A stretch of 64,000 bases of DNA, from NCBI GenBank assembly GCA_016223145.1, contig JACRPN010000009.1:62001-126000 (forward strand). The letters run 5' to 3'. This document shows, piece after piece, positions 40,209 to 47,875 of this stretch (position 1 is the first letter of the stretch; every line of letters begins with the position of its first letter). Both the position numbers and the translations under genes were made by a program. A model generated the notes under the pieces. It had not been told where the DNA came from. It saw only the letters and a program-made list of their open reading frames with translations, and searched no databases. Source of the DNA: Armatimonadota bacterium (GTDB taxonomy: Bacteria; Armatimonadota; Fimbriimonadia; Fimbriimonadales; Fimbriimonadaceae).

Positions 40209-40511
40209 GACGCGCCTCGCGTGGTCCTTAAAGTTAACCGGGCCACGATGAGCCCTAGCCCTTGAAACGAGAGCTGAAATCAACTTGGAATCAGCATTCT
40301 TGCTGGTTAATGGAGCAGAGATGTGGCAGTCGCGGCAGAAAACCTATGCGCTTCGCCCCAGCTAGCCACCCGGCAAATAGACCGTTTCCCGTTTTGAGGC
40401 TGGAATAGGTACAAAACGTGTTATCATGGAGCAGCAAGGATGCAGCCTGGCGCTTGCCGCGAGCACGGGTGTTTTGGCTATTAAGGATGCGGCGAAATAA
40501 GGAGAGTTCTG
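40209..40511. other. Divergent promoter region of the polysaccharide locus
   Basis: About 300 bases without a gene between the DPPR-synthase-like gene (minus) and the sugar-phosphate transferase (plus). It becomes AT-richer from 40380 to 40500, as expected of a promoter, and AAGGAGAG (40498-40505) is the ribosome site for the TTG at 40512. I see no clear -35/-10 pair. Confidence 0.4.
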
Positions 40512-41213
40512 TTGATCAGCGAGGGTCTCACCGAGAAGAGAAGCCTTGACCTTGGCAAGAAGCAGGAGCGCGACACCGTTTTGAGCCTGCCGAACGTTCC
40601 CATCAAGGTCATTCATTACCGCAAGCGAAAGCGTGGCCTGGACGTATTGGGCTCGCTTCTACTGCTTGTCCTATTTTCGCCACTCATGGCGATCATCGCC
40701 CTTTTGGTCAAGCTCTCCAGCCCAGGACCTGTCCTTTACGCCTCGACCCGCGTCGGCCGCGGCGGCAAACCGTTTGCCTTCCTCAAGTTCCGATCCATGT
40801 ACACGGACGCCGATCGCAGGCTCGCCGAGCTCAAAACGAGCAACGAGAAAGACGGCCCCATCTTCAAGATGAAGAACGACCCGCGCATCACGCCGGTCGG
40901 CCGCTTCCTGCGCAAGTACAGCCTCGACGAGCTTCCCCAGCTTTTCAACGTTTTCAAGGGCGACATGAGCCTCGTCGGCCCCCGCCCGCCGATTCCTCAC
41001 GAGGTCATTCAGTACGACGAGTATTGCCAGGAGCGCCTGAGCGTTCGCCCGGGGCTCACCTGCTATTGGCAAATCCAGGGCCGCAGCAATCTGAGCTTCG
41101 ACGAGTGGATGGAGCTGGACCACAAGTACCTTCGCGAGATGGGGCTTTGGACGGACCTGATGATTCTCATCAAGACGCCACTCGCAGTCCTCAAAGGCGA
41201 CGGCGCGTACTAG
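40512..41213 (+). CDS. Undecaprenyl-phosphate sugar phosphotransferase (short PGT)
   Basis: Monotopic phosphoglycosyl transferase that primes polysaccharide synthesis by putting a sugar-1-phosphate on undecaprenyl phosphate; 233 aa. TTG start with AAGGAGAG seven bases upstream. After a basic stretch (HYRKRKRGLDVLGSLL) and the re-entrant membrane helix (LLLVLFSPLMAIIALLVKL) come ASTRVGRGGKPFAFLKFRSM, the catalytic acidic region SLDELPQLFNVFKGDMSLVG, PRPP, and VRPGLTCYWQIQGRSNLSFD. All are canonical. It lacks the four extra N-terminal TMs of WbaP-type proteins. Confidence 0.95.
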   Translation: MISEGLTEKRSLDLGKKQERDTVLSLPNVPIKVIHYRKRKRGLDVLGSLLLLVLFSPLMAIIALLVKLSSPGPVLYASTRVGRGGKPFAFLKFRSMYTDADRRLAELKTSNEKDGPIFKMKNDPRITPVGRFLRKYSLDELPQLFNVFKGDMSLVGPRPPIPHEVIQYDEYCQERLSVRPGLTCYWQIQGRSNLSFDEWMELDHKYLREMGLWTDLMILIKTPLAVLKGDGAY

Positions 41214-41236
41214 GGCTGGCCTGAACACGGGCCTGT

Positions 41237-42058
41237 TTGAACCCGACAATGGTATTACCGCTGCGCATGCAGCCAGGTACCCTCGAACTCATGGCAGCCG
41301 TTTCCCATCCAGGCCGGGCCTTCCCGGAGGGCACCGTCATGGGCTTTCCCGTGGCGGCATGCACCCGCGAACAGATGGCCGAGCAGGTCTGTAAGTGGGC
41401 TGTAGAAGGAACCCCCCGATCGGTGTTCGCCTCCGCCGTACACTTCGCCATGGAGGCGCGCGACCATGCCAAGTACCTGGAGATCGCCAAGCGCGCCGAT
41501 GCCATCGTGCCTGATGGCGTACCGCTGGTCTGGGCGCTCCGCAAGCAGGGTTTTACCGAGCAGCCGAGGGTCGCAGGGCCGGATCTCTTGCCGGCGGTCT
41601 GCGAAGCCGCTGCCAAGCACGGCATTCCCGTCGGCTTCTATGGGGGCACCGAAGAGATGGTCGAGACGTTGGCCAAGAACATGGCGAAGAGCTATCCGAA
41701 GCTGAAGGTGGCCTATGTGGTCTCTCCTCCCTTCCGAAAGCTGACCGAGGACGAGGACAGGCAGGTCCGCGCCGACATCGTGGCCTCCGGAGCCAAGATC
41801 CTGTTTGTCGGCTTGGGCTGTCCGACTCAAGAGGCCTGGATCGACGAGCATCGCGACCTGCCGGTGGTCAAACTCGGTCTTGGAGCGGCTTTTGCCTTTC
41901 ACGCCGGAATGCTCAAGCGCGCGCCAAAGTGGATGCAGAAGACGGGCACCGAATGGGTGTACCGGCTCGTGATGGAGCCCCGGCGGCTTTTTATGCGCTA
42001 CTTCCGGCACAACCCCCGGTTCCTGGTGTCCCTCCTGCTGCGCAAGGGCGTTCGGTAG
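41237..42058 (+). CDS. WecG/TagA/CpsF-family glycosyltransferase (GT26)
   Basis: 273 aa, cytoplasmic face of the membrane. It has the GT26 signature: ADAIVPDGVPLVWALR, VGFYGGTEEMVETLAKN, AKILFVGLGCPTQEAWIDEH and KLGLGAAFAFHAGMLKRAPK. Family members add the second sugar (for example ManNAc) to the lipid-linked primer made by the preceding enzyme, which fits the 23-base spacing. The start is uncertain (TTG 41237, or ATGs at 41249, 41267 and 41291). Confidence 0.93.
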   Translation: MNPTMVLPLRMQPGTLELMAAVSHPGRAFPEGTVMGFPVAACTREQMAEQVCKWAVEGTPRSVFASAVHFAMEARDHAKYLEIAKRADAIVPDGVPLVWALRKQGFTEQPRVAGPDLLPAVCEAAAKHGIPVGFYGGTEEMVETLAKNMAKSYPKLKVAYVVSPPFRKLTEDEDRQVRADIVASGAKILFVGLGCPTQEAWIDEHRDLPVVKLGLGAAFAFHAGMLKRAPKWMQKTGTEWVYRLVMEPRRLFMRYFRHNPRFLVSLLLRKGVR

Positions 42059-42063
42059 TCTCC

Positions 42064-42105
42064 GAACAAAGAACGAGCCGCCCGACCTATGCCGAACGGC
42101 TCGTC
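42064..42105 (-). terminator. Hairpin terminator between convergent genes
   Basis: On the minus strand ACGAGCCG (42104-42097) pairs with CGGCTCGT (42080-42073) and is followed by TCTTTGTT. It lies 15 bases beyond the epimerase stop codon. The plus-strand side lacks a T-run. Confidence 0.6.
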
Positions 42106-42119
42106 CACTCACGCCCCAA

Positions 42120-43103
42120 TTACTTCAGCGAATCTTCCGCAGCCAAGCCTGCATTGGCCCGATACCACGGGATCGTCTTGGCGAGGCCCTCGGCGAGACC
42201 GTATTTCGGCGTGTAGCCCAAACCTGCGACCTTGGCGATGTCGGGGCAGCGGCGCGGCGTGGCTCCCGGTGGCTCCTCGCCGGGGAAGATTTGAGGTTCC
42301 CTTCCAAACTGCCGCACCACCTCTTCGGCGACTTCGCGGATGGTGGCCTCCTCTTGGGTGCCCACGTGATAGATGTTCAGGTGCTTGCCCTTGGTGAACG
42401 CCAAATAGCAGCCCTCGGTGAAGTCGTCGATGTAGCAAAAAGCGCGCGTCTGGCTCCCGTCGCCCTGAATCGGGAAGGGAAGCGAACCGCTCGGATGGGT
42501 CTTGATGGCGTCCTCGGCCCTCAGCACGAACTGAGGCACCACATGCTCCCAACCCATGTCGGGCCCATAGGCGTTATGCGGGCGCACCACCACCACGTTG
42601 TCAAAGCATTCGCGTCCGTAGTTGATCGCCAGTAATTCGGAGATCAGCTTCCCGCCCCCATAGGAGTAGCGGGGGTTCAGGGGATCGGGGATGAAGAACG
42701 GCGCGGATTCGTCGGTCGGCACGCTCGGAGGCGTCTGGTAGACCTCTGAAGAGGACATCAGCCAGTAGTTCGGAACGCCGTGCTTGATCGCGCTGTCGAG
42801 CGTGTGAATGGCGCCCTTGACCCCAACTTCGAGCACCAGCTTCGGCTTTTTGTAGAAGAACTCTGTGCCGTTGACGAAGGCGAGGTGAGCCACCGCATCC
42901 ACGCCGGCCGTGGCTTTGTCGACGGAGTCGGGATCGCGAATATCGCCGACGATGAACTCGATGTCGCTCATCACGTCTTCGAGCCGCCGCGCGCGTCCCC
43001 GAGAATTGTTGTCAAAGACGCGGACCTTGTGGCCGTCGCGCAAGAAACGCTTGACGAGCGCTGCGCCAATGAAGCCACTGCCTCCCGTTACGAGGACATG
43101 CAT
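42120..43103 (-). CDS. NAD-dependent nucleotide-sugar epimerase/dehydratase
   Basis: Extended SDR of 327 aa from ATG 43103 (MHVLVTGGSGFIGAALVKRF). Other segments: GVDAVAHLAF, SSSEVYQTPPSVPTDES, SYGGGKLISELLAINYGREC with the catalytic YxxxK (Y-G-G-G-K), and VVRPHNAYGPDMGWEHVVPQ. The SSSEVY and RPHNAYGPDM blocks are close to UDP-sugar 4-epimerases or UDP-glucuronate decarboxylases; which sugar is changed cannot be told. It overlaps the end of the upstream dehydrogenase gene by 16 bases, so the two likely act in sequence. Confidence 0.9.
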   Translation of the reverse strand: MHVLVTGGSGFIGAALVKRFLRDGHKVRVFDNNSRGRARRLEDVMSDIEFIVGDIRDPDSVDKATAGVDAVAHLAFVNGTEFFYKKPKLVLEVGVKGAIHTLDSAIKHGVPNYWLMSSSEVYQTPPSVPTDESAPFFIPDPLNPRYSYGGGKLISELLAINYGRECFDNVVVVRPHNAYGPDMGWEHVVPQFVLRAEDAIKTHPSGSLPFPIQGDGSQTRAFCYIDDFTEGCYLAFTKGKHLNIYHVGTQEEATIREVAEEVVRQFGREPQIFPGEEPPGATPRRCPDIAKVAGLGYTPKYGLAEGLAKTIPWYRANAGLAAEDSLK

Positions 43104-44443
43104 GGCTTCTTCTCCTTGGCCGTCCAAGCGTTCACGGACCCAAGCCGAACGTAACGAATGCCCTCCGGTGTGTCGCCGGCCTTGAGCTGCAGCACGTTCC
43201 AGCAATCGTAGATCACGGCAGGGCGGGCCATCGTCGCCATCAGGCGATCGAGGTCCAGCCACTCGTACTTGGCGTTGTTGTTTGCGATGACGACGGCGTG
43301 GGCGTTCTCAAAAGCTTGGTCGATCGTGGCGGCTGTGAGGCCCAACTCCTCGATCGCGCCGTGCGCCACCGCGAAGTCTTGGCCCACAATCTCTGCGCCC
43401 GGAAACGTCTTGCGCATGGCGTCGGCGAGGAGCGTCGCTGGGGTGCCGCGAAGGTCGTCGGTCTCAGGACGTCCCTTGAAGGCCAGGCCGCAGAGCGCGA
43501 TCTTGGGCTTGCCGGAAACGCCTTTCATGAGGTCGCCGAGCGATGCGGCCACCCATCCGGGAAGCTCCTCGTTGAGGCGCCGTCCGGTGCAGATGAGCTC
43601 CGGCTTGAAGCCGAAGTCCTTCATGGCGTGCTCCAGGATGTGCGGGTCCTTTTCCAGACACGGCCCGCCGACGAAGCCTGGCAGCGCGATGTTGGTGCGG
43701 GTGTATCCCAGCTTTCCAGAGGCGATCACCTCGTGGGCGTCGAGGCCCGCCGCCTCGCAAAGAAGCGCCACTTCATTGCCAAAAGCGAAGAATAGATCAC
43801 GATAGGAATTATCAAGAAGTTTTATCAATTCGGCAGTTTCCAGCGTCGAGACTCGCACCGTGGTGGGGGTCATGTGCTGGAAGACTGCGGCCGCTCGCCA
43901 AGCTGCCTCAGGGTCGAGGCCACCCACGATCTGCGGCAATGACCGAAGTTCCGCCAATGCGTTGCCTTCGATGGTTCGTTCTGGACAATACGCAAGTTGG
44001 TAGGGTTTACCAGATCGCTCCAATATCGGCTGGACGACCTTTCGCGTCGTGCCCAGTCGGACCGTCGAGCGCAAAACCACGAGGCTATTCGGCTGCATCG
44101 CCCCGGCAACTTCCGTCGCCGCGCGCTCGACCATGTCCATCCTGGGGCTGTGCTCGCTGTTGAGCGGGGTCCCAACGGTCAGGATAAACAGGGAGCAGCC
44201 CTTGACGCTTTCAGCCGAGATGTGCTGAACGAAGCGGAGGTTTCCCGCCTCGAATTGCCGCTTGAGCCTCGAGGTCAAGCCCACTTCGTAAAAGTGTGCG
44301 TGGCCCGATTCGAGCTTCTTGATCGTGTCTGGGTTGATTTCGACGCCAACTACTTTGAATCCACATTCCGCCATAACGACGGCAAGGGTTAACCGAACAA
44401 ATCCCATGCCGAGGATGCAGAATTCCTGATCCTGCGCAACCAT
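43088..44443 (-). CDS. Nucleotide-sugar dehydrogenase with atypical Rossmann loop
   Basis: About 451 aa from ATG 44443 (TTG 44455 also in frame), in the UDP-glucose/UDP-ManNAc dehydrogenase family. The catalytic cysteine is in NIALPGFVGGPCLEKDPHIL (about Cys262), with the substrate-loop AYCPERTIEGNALAELRSLP (WecC-like) and CGLAFKGRPETDDLRGTPA. Oddly, the NAD loop reads GMGFVRLTLA where almost all relatives have GxGYVGLPLA: the third glycine position is arginine. This may change cofactor binding or preference. It is coupled to the epimerase gene downstream. Confidence 0.88.
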   Translation of the reverse strand: MVAQDQEFCILGMGFVRLTLAVVMAECGFKVVGVEINPDTIKKLESGHAHFYEVGLTSRLKRQFEAGNLRFVQHISAESVKGCSLFILTVGTPLNSEHSPRMDMVERAATEVAGAMQPNSLVVLRSTVRLGTTRKVVQPILERSGKPYQLAYCPERTIEGNALAELRSLPQIVGGLDPEAAWRAAAVFQHMTPTTVRVSTLETAELIKLLDNSYRDLFFAFGNEVALLCEAAGLDAHEVIASGKLGYTRTNIALPGFVGGPCLEKDPHILEHAMKDFGFKPELICTGRRLNEELPGWVAASLGDLMKGVSGKPKIALCGLAFKGRPETDDLRGTPATLLADAMRKTFPGAEIVGQDFAVAHGAIEELGLTAATIDQAFENAHAVVIANNNAKYEWLDLDRLMATMARPAVIYDCWNVLQLKAGDTPEGIRYVRLGSVNAWTAKEKKPCMSS

Positions 44444-44592
44444 CACTGAATTCAATTATGGCAAGACTGCGTTGGTTCCCCAGACCCGCGGGAACCCAAT
44501 CCGCACCCGAAAAACGGAGGGCGGCAGGTTCATCGAGCCTTCGTGCCTGCCCTTTTCGAAATGCGCCCGGATTCCATGAACAGAAGTATGGT

Positions 44593-45510
44593 TTAGCTTT
44601 CGCGATGCTCCAGATACCAGGCAAGAGTCTTGCGAAGACCATCCTCAAGGCGGGTTTCCGCTTGGAAACCCATGATCTCCGACGCACGCGTGCCATCGAG
44701 CGCTCGTCTCGGGGCGCCTCCGGGCTTGTCCACGTCCCACACCAGCCGTCCTTCATACCCAACGGTGCTGCAGATGGTCTCGGCAAGCTCCTTGATGGAA
44801 GTTTCGCGGCCCGAGCTCAGGTTAAAAACCTCTCCGTTCAGCCCGCGATCCGTCGCGAGCAGCACACCCTTGGCCGCGTCCTGAACATAGAGCAAGTCGC
44901 GGGTCTGCGACCCGTCTCCCCAAACGACGATCTCCTCTGCGCCGGCTTCTTTCGCTTCGAGGGCTCGCCGGAGAAGGGCGGGCACCACGTGGGATTTGGC
45001 CTCGTCGAAGTGGTCGCCGGGGCCATAGAGGTTGGTCGGGATGATGTAGGTGTAGGAGAGGCCATATTCGCGGCGCAGCCCCTCGGCGAGCGAGAGCAGC
45101 TCGCGCTTGGCAAGGCCATAGAAGGAGGTTACTTCTGATGGGAAACCTTCATAAATCTGGGACTCATTGGTAGGAACCGAGGCGTCCTCCGGGTACACGC
45201 AGATCGTGGAGACGATCACCACGTGCATTCCGCCGGCCCTGGCGGCGGCTTCCAGCACGTTGAGCCCCATTCGCAGGTTGTCGGCCGCCATGCGTCCGGG
45301 GTGGTCCTTGTTTAGCCCGATACCCCCGACAAAGCCCGCGGCATGGATGATCGTGTCGATCCGGTTCTGAGCGAGCCATTCTGCCAAACCTTCGAACCGG
45401 AGCAAGTTCAGTTCGGAGCTCGATGGCGCCAAGTGCGCTCTCTCTGCGGCCTGTCGAACGAGATGCCTTCCGAAGAACCCCGAAGCGCCAGTTATGAGGA
45501 GATTTCCCAT
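44593..45510 (-). CDS. fcl: GDP-L-fucose synthase-like reductase/epimerase
   Basis: 305-aa extended SDR. MGNLLITGASGFFGRHLVRQ binds NADP; HAAGFVGGIGLNKDHPGRMA, then ADNLRMGLNVLEAA, and VSTICVYPEDASVPTNES with FYGLAKRELL (catalytic Tyr/Lys) closely follow Fcl/WcaG, including the Ser-x-Cys in front of YP. YIIPTNLYGPGDHFD is also typical. It would turn GDP-4-keto-6-deoxymannose into GDP-L-fucose for the polysaccharide. The partner GDP-mannose dehydratase is not in the window. The 137 bases between it and the dehydrogenase gene hold nothing recognisable. Confidence 0.85.
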   Translation of the reverse strand: MGNLLITGASGFFGRHLVRQAAERAHLAPSSSELNLLRFEGLAEWLAQNRIDTIIHAAGFVGGIGLNKDHPGRMAADNLRMGLNVLEAAARAGGMHVVIVSTICVYPEDASVPTNESQIYEGFPSEVTSFYGLAKRELLSLAEGLRREYGLSYTYIIPTNLYGPGDHFDEAKSHVVPALLRRALEAKEAGAEEIVVWGDGSQTRDLLYVQDAAKGVLLATDRGLNGEVFNLSSGRETSIKELAETICSTVGYEGRLVWDVDKPGGAPRRALDGTRASEIMGFQAETRLEDGLRKTLAWYLEHRES

Positions 45511-45568
45511 GGTGGTATCGGGCCCGACATGGGCCCGATACCTATTCTGGCCAAACGCGCCGCCAGGA

Positions 45569-47677
45569 CTAGTTGCCGCGGAGGTTCGGGACGCTCAGTC
45601 GATAGGAGTCAATCTGAAGTCCCATCGTGTTCAGGTTCACTGGTGTGAATCCGATTTGGGCCGCCGGTGTGCCGCTGAGGATCGAAAAATCCCAATGAAG
45701 CGGATCGCGCAGACAAGCCACCGTGTCTACCGCATTATTCGTCACCGAGTTCAGAGTCAGCGAGAAGGCATTGGCCGAATTGATGATGACGCCGCTGTCG
45801 AGCAGCACGTTGGTCGATACCAAGTTGCGCTTGGCGTAGCGAAGGTCCTCGGTCGGATAGAGGGGCAGCTTGGGGTATTTGGTCCACGGAGCCTTGGTGA
45901 CGTCATAGGTGTACAGCCGGTTGTACACGATACCGCCCGGAAGGACCGAGGCTGCGGCCCAGAGCAGCCCGCGAGAGTCCAGCACCATCGAATAGGTGCA
46001 TCGGAGCATCATGTTGTTCTTGATGACGTTGTCGTTTCCGCCACCATTCTGAACGCCGTTGTAGCAGTCGACCATCACGTTGCCAGTGATCGATGTACCG
46101 CTGACGAAGTCGTCCAAATACACGGCGGTGACTCGGTTTACGCTCGCGGAGAGGTCCTGAAGGGCCGGAAGCTTGCGGAACAGGTTGTCCCGCACGACGT
46201 TGCCTTGATAGGTTAGGTCGCGCCCAACGTAGACGGCGCCGGTGTCGCCGGTCTCCTTGCAGACGTCAAAGATCTCGTTGCGCTCGACGAGGTGGTCATT
46301 GCCGCTGAAGATGACGCCGTATTCCGGCTGATCGTAGATGGCGTTGTTCGCGATGCGCGCGCCGACGCCCTCGACCTGGATACCAGCATCTCCGGTCTGG
46401 ACGAGCCGCCCGCCCCGGTAGATCTGGTTGTTGAGGATCTGGTTGTTGCTGCTCGTGAGCGTGGCTCGGCTTCCCCCTGAGAGGAAGATGCCGCCATAGC
46501 CGGTGTCCCGAATGTCGCAAGCCTGCACCTTTAGATCATTGCCGGTCATCGTGATGGCCCGGTGGCCCAGGTTCTGCATTGCGCAGTTCAGGAACTTGAG
46601 GTTCGAGCAGGTGTAGCCGACGATGCCTCCTGCCCGGCTGTTCTTGAAAACAAACCCCTCAAGCGTGATGTTCGAAGCTTGGACGAACTGAACGAAGACC
46701 CCTTCGAGCAGGGTCACTTCGGTGTTCTTCGGTGTCCCCGAGTCTTGCGACCAGAAGTACATCTTCCCACCTGCGCGGTCCACATAGTATTCGCCAGGCG
46801 CGTCCAGTTCCTCAGGAATGTTGACGAATCGATAGCGCATCTTCGCCTTGATGTTGTAAGGGGGTGCGCTTGCCAGCGTTACCACGCCCAAGGCCCTGTC
46901 ATAGCCTGCAAGGGCGATCGTATGGTCGGCCCAGTGGTTGCCAAAGTAGCCCTGCACCCAAACGTCGGAGAGCGACCTCCACGAGGCGGGCCTTGCCGCG
47001 TCGCTCTGAAAGACCGCAGAACCCACCTTGGCGTTGACTTTTGCCCAGCCCGTGTTCGGCCAGGCGGCAAGCCGTGTCGGGGAGCCGTTCTGAACCAGCT
47101 CAAGAGGGGCGGGGCCCATGGTTTGCCAGGCGCCGCGCGGCTTAAGGGTGCCGGCATTCGGCACCCCGGCAGCTGAGAGGCTCAGCTCGTAGATGTAGGG
47201 CGCTGCGGCGGGACTGAAGCGGCTCATCATCCCCGGGTCGGACGCCTTTGCCCAGCCGGAAACCGGCATGCCCCCGTCGAAGACGGCCCCACGAGGTGTT
47301 TGGGAGCGAAAGATGATCGGTCCCGTGGAAGTCCCCGAGTCGGTGTTTCCGAGGGTCAGGGTTGAGGACATTGCGTAGCGCCCGGGCAAGAACTGTACGA
47401 CTGCTCCCTGCGAGGAGAGCAAGTTCTGGGACCGCAGCAGCCTAAGGCGCGCCTTGGCGCCCTCAAAAGTTCGGAGGGGCCCGTTGGTGTTTGTGCTATT
47501 CGGGCTGGAGAGCGTCCCAGCCCAGGAGTCGTTGCCGTTGGTCGCGACATAGAGGGTCGTGGGCGCACCGAGGGCGCCGGCAGACAGTACGAAGGTCAGC
47601 AGTCCCAGAAGGACGCGGACGGGAGAGCGAAGCAGGGGTTTGGGGGTCCCCTTTCGGAAAGAACAGAACTGAATCAT
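45569..47677 (-). CDS. Secreted right-handed beta-helix protein (paralogue 1)
   Basis: About 702 aa from ATG 47677. A signal peptide with hydrophobic core VRVLLGLLTFVLSAGALGA precedes TTLYVATNGNDSWAGTLSSP, the start common to many beta-helix proteins. A small beta-sandwich region (about 150-290) is followed by the coil region (about 300-560): YTCSNLKFLNCAMQNLG, DLKVQACDIRDTGYGGIFLS, NQILNNQIYRGGRLV, ARIANNAIYDQPEYGVIFSG, NHLVERNEIFDVCKETGDTG. These N-rich rungs suggest a polysaccharide lyase, hydrolase or epimerase-like fold, but no catalytic site can be assigned. It shares its whole layout with the upstream neighbour. Confidence 0.85.
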   Translation of the reverse strand: MIQFCSFRKGTPKPLLRSPVRVLLGLLTFVLSAGALGAPTTLYVATNGNDSWAGTLSSPNSTNTNGPLRTFEGAKARLRLLRSQNLLSSQGAVVQFLPGRYAMSSTLTLGNTDSGTSTGPIIFRSQTPRGAVFDGGMPVSGWAKASDPGMMSRFSPAAAPYIYELSLSAAGVPNAGTLKPRGAWQTMGPAPLELVQNGSPTRLAAWPNTGWAKVNAKVGSAVFQSDAARPASWRSLSDVWVQGYFGNHWADHTIALAGYDRALGVVTLASAPPYNIKAKMRYRFVNIPEELDAPGEYYVDRAGGKMYFWSQDSGTPKNTEVTLLEGVFVQFVQASNITLEGFVFKNSRAGGIVGYTCSNLKFLNCAMQNLGHRAITMTGNDLKVQACDIRDTGYGGIFLSGGSRATLTSSNNQILNNQIYRGGRLVQTGDAGIQVEGVGARIANNAIYDQPEYGVIFSGNDHLVERNEIFDVCKETGDTGAVYVGRDLTYQGNVVRDNLFRKLPALQDLSASVNRVTAVYLDDFVSGTSITGNVMVDCYNGVQNGGGNDNVIKNNMMLRCTYSMVLDSRGLLWAAASVLPGGIVYNRLYTYDVTKAPWTKYPKLPLYPTEDLRYAKRNLVSTNVLLDSGVIINSANAFSLTLNSVTNNAVDTVACLRDPLHWDFSILSGTPAAQIGFTPVNLNTMGLQIDSYRLSVPNLRGN

Positions 47678-47792
47678 GGTCACCTTTGCCAAGCAAATGA
47701 GCGCTCGTCGCGAGGGCGCGCGACGGCAGCTGCAACGGTGCAGCAAAGCAAGAAGCCATCAGCCAGTCCATCCGATACGCCAGTGGAGATTG

Positions 47793-47838
47793 CTTGGCCC
47801 CGACGGCGTTGTCGAGGCCAAGCGCTTTGCGTTTTTTT
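47793..47838 (+). terminator. Hairpin with T7 run between the beta-helix genes
   Basis: GCTTGGCC (47793-47800) pairs with GGCCAAGC (47815-47822), extended by CGAC/GTCG, and TTTTTTT follows at 47831-47837. On the plus strand this is terminator-like although both neighbours are on the minus strand, so it may stop antisense transcription or serve as a minus-strand 5'-leader structure. Confidence 0.5.
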
Positions 47839-47875
47839 GGCCAGGACCTGGTTGCAGGTTCTGTCCCAAAGAGGG

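Noticed and set aside
47747-47875. Possible c-di-GMP-I (GEMM) riboswitch on the minus strand upstream of beta-helix paralogue 1
   Set aside because: ACGCAAAGC, a GEMM hallmark, is present and is followed by a hairpin, but the GGCAAACC segment, the tetraloop receptor and the closing GUAGG-AGCGGGGUUACC part are missing. A covariance-model scan would settle it.
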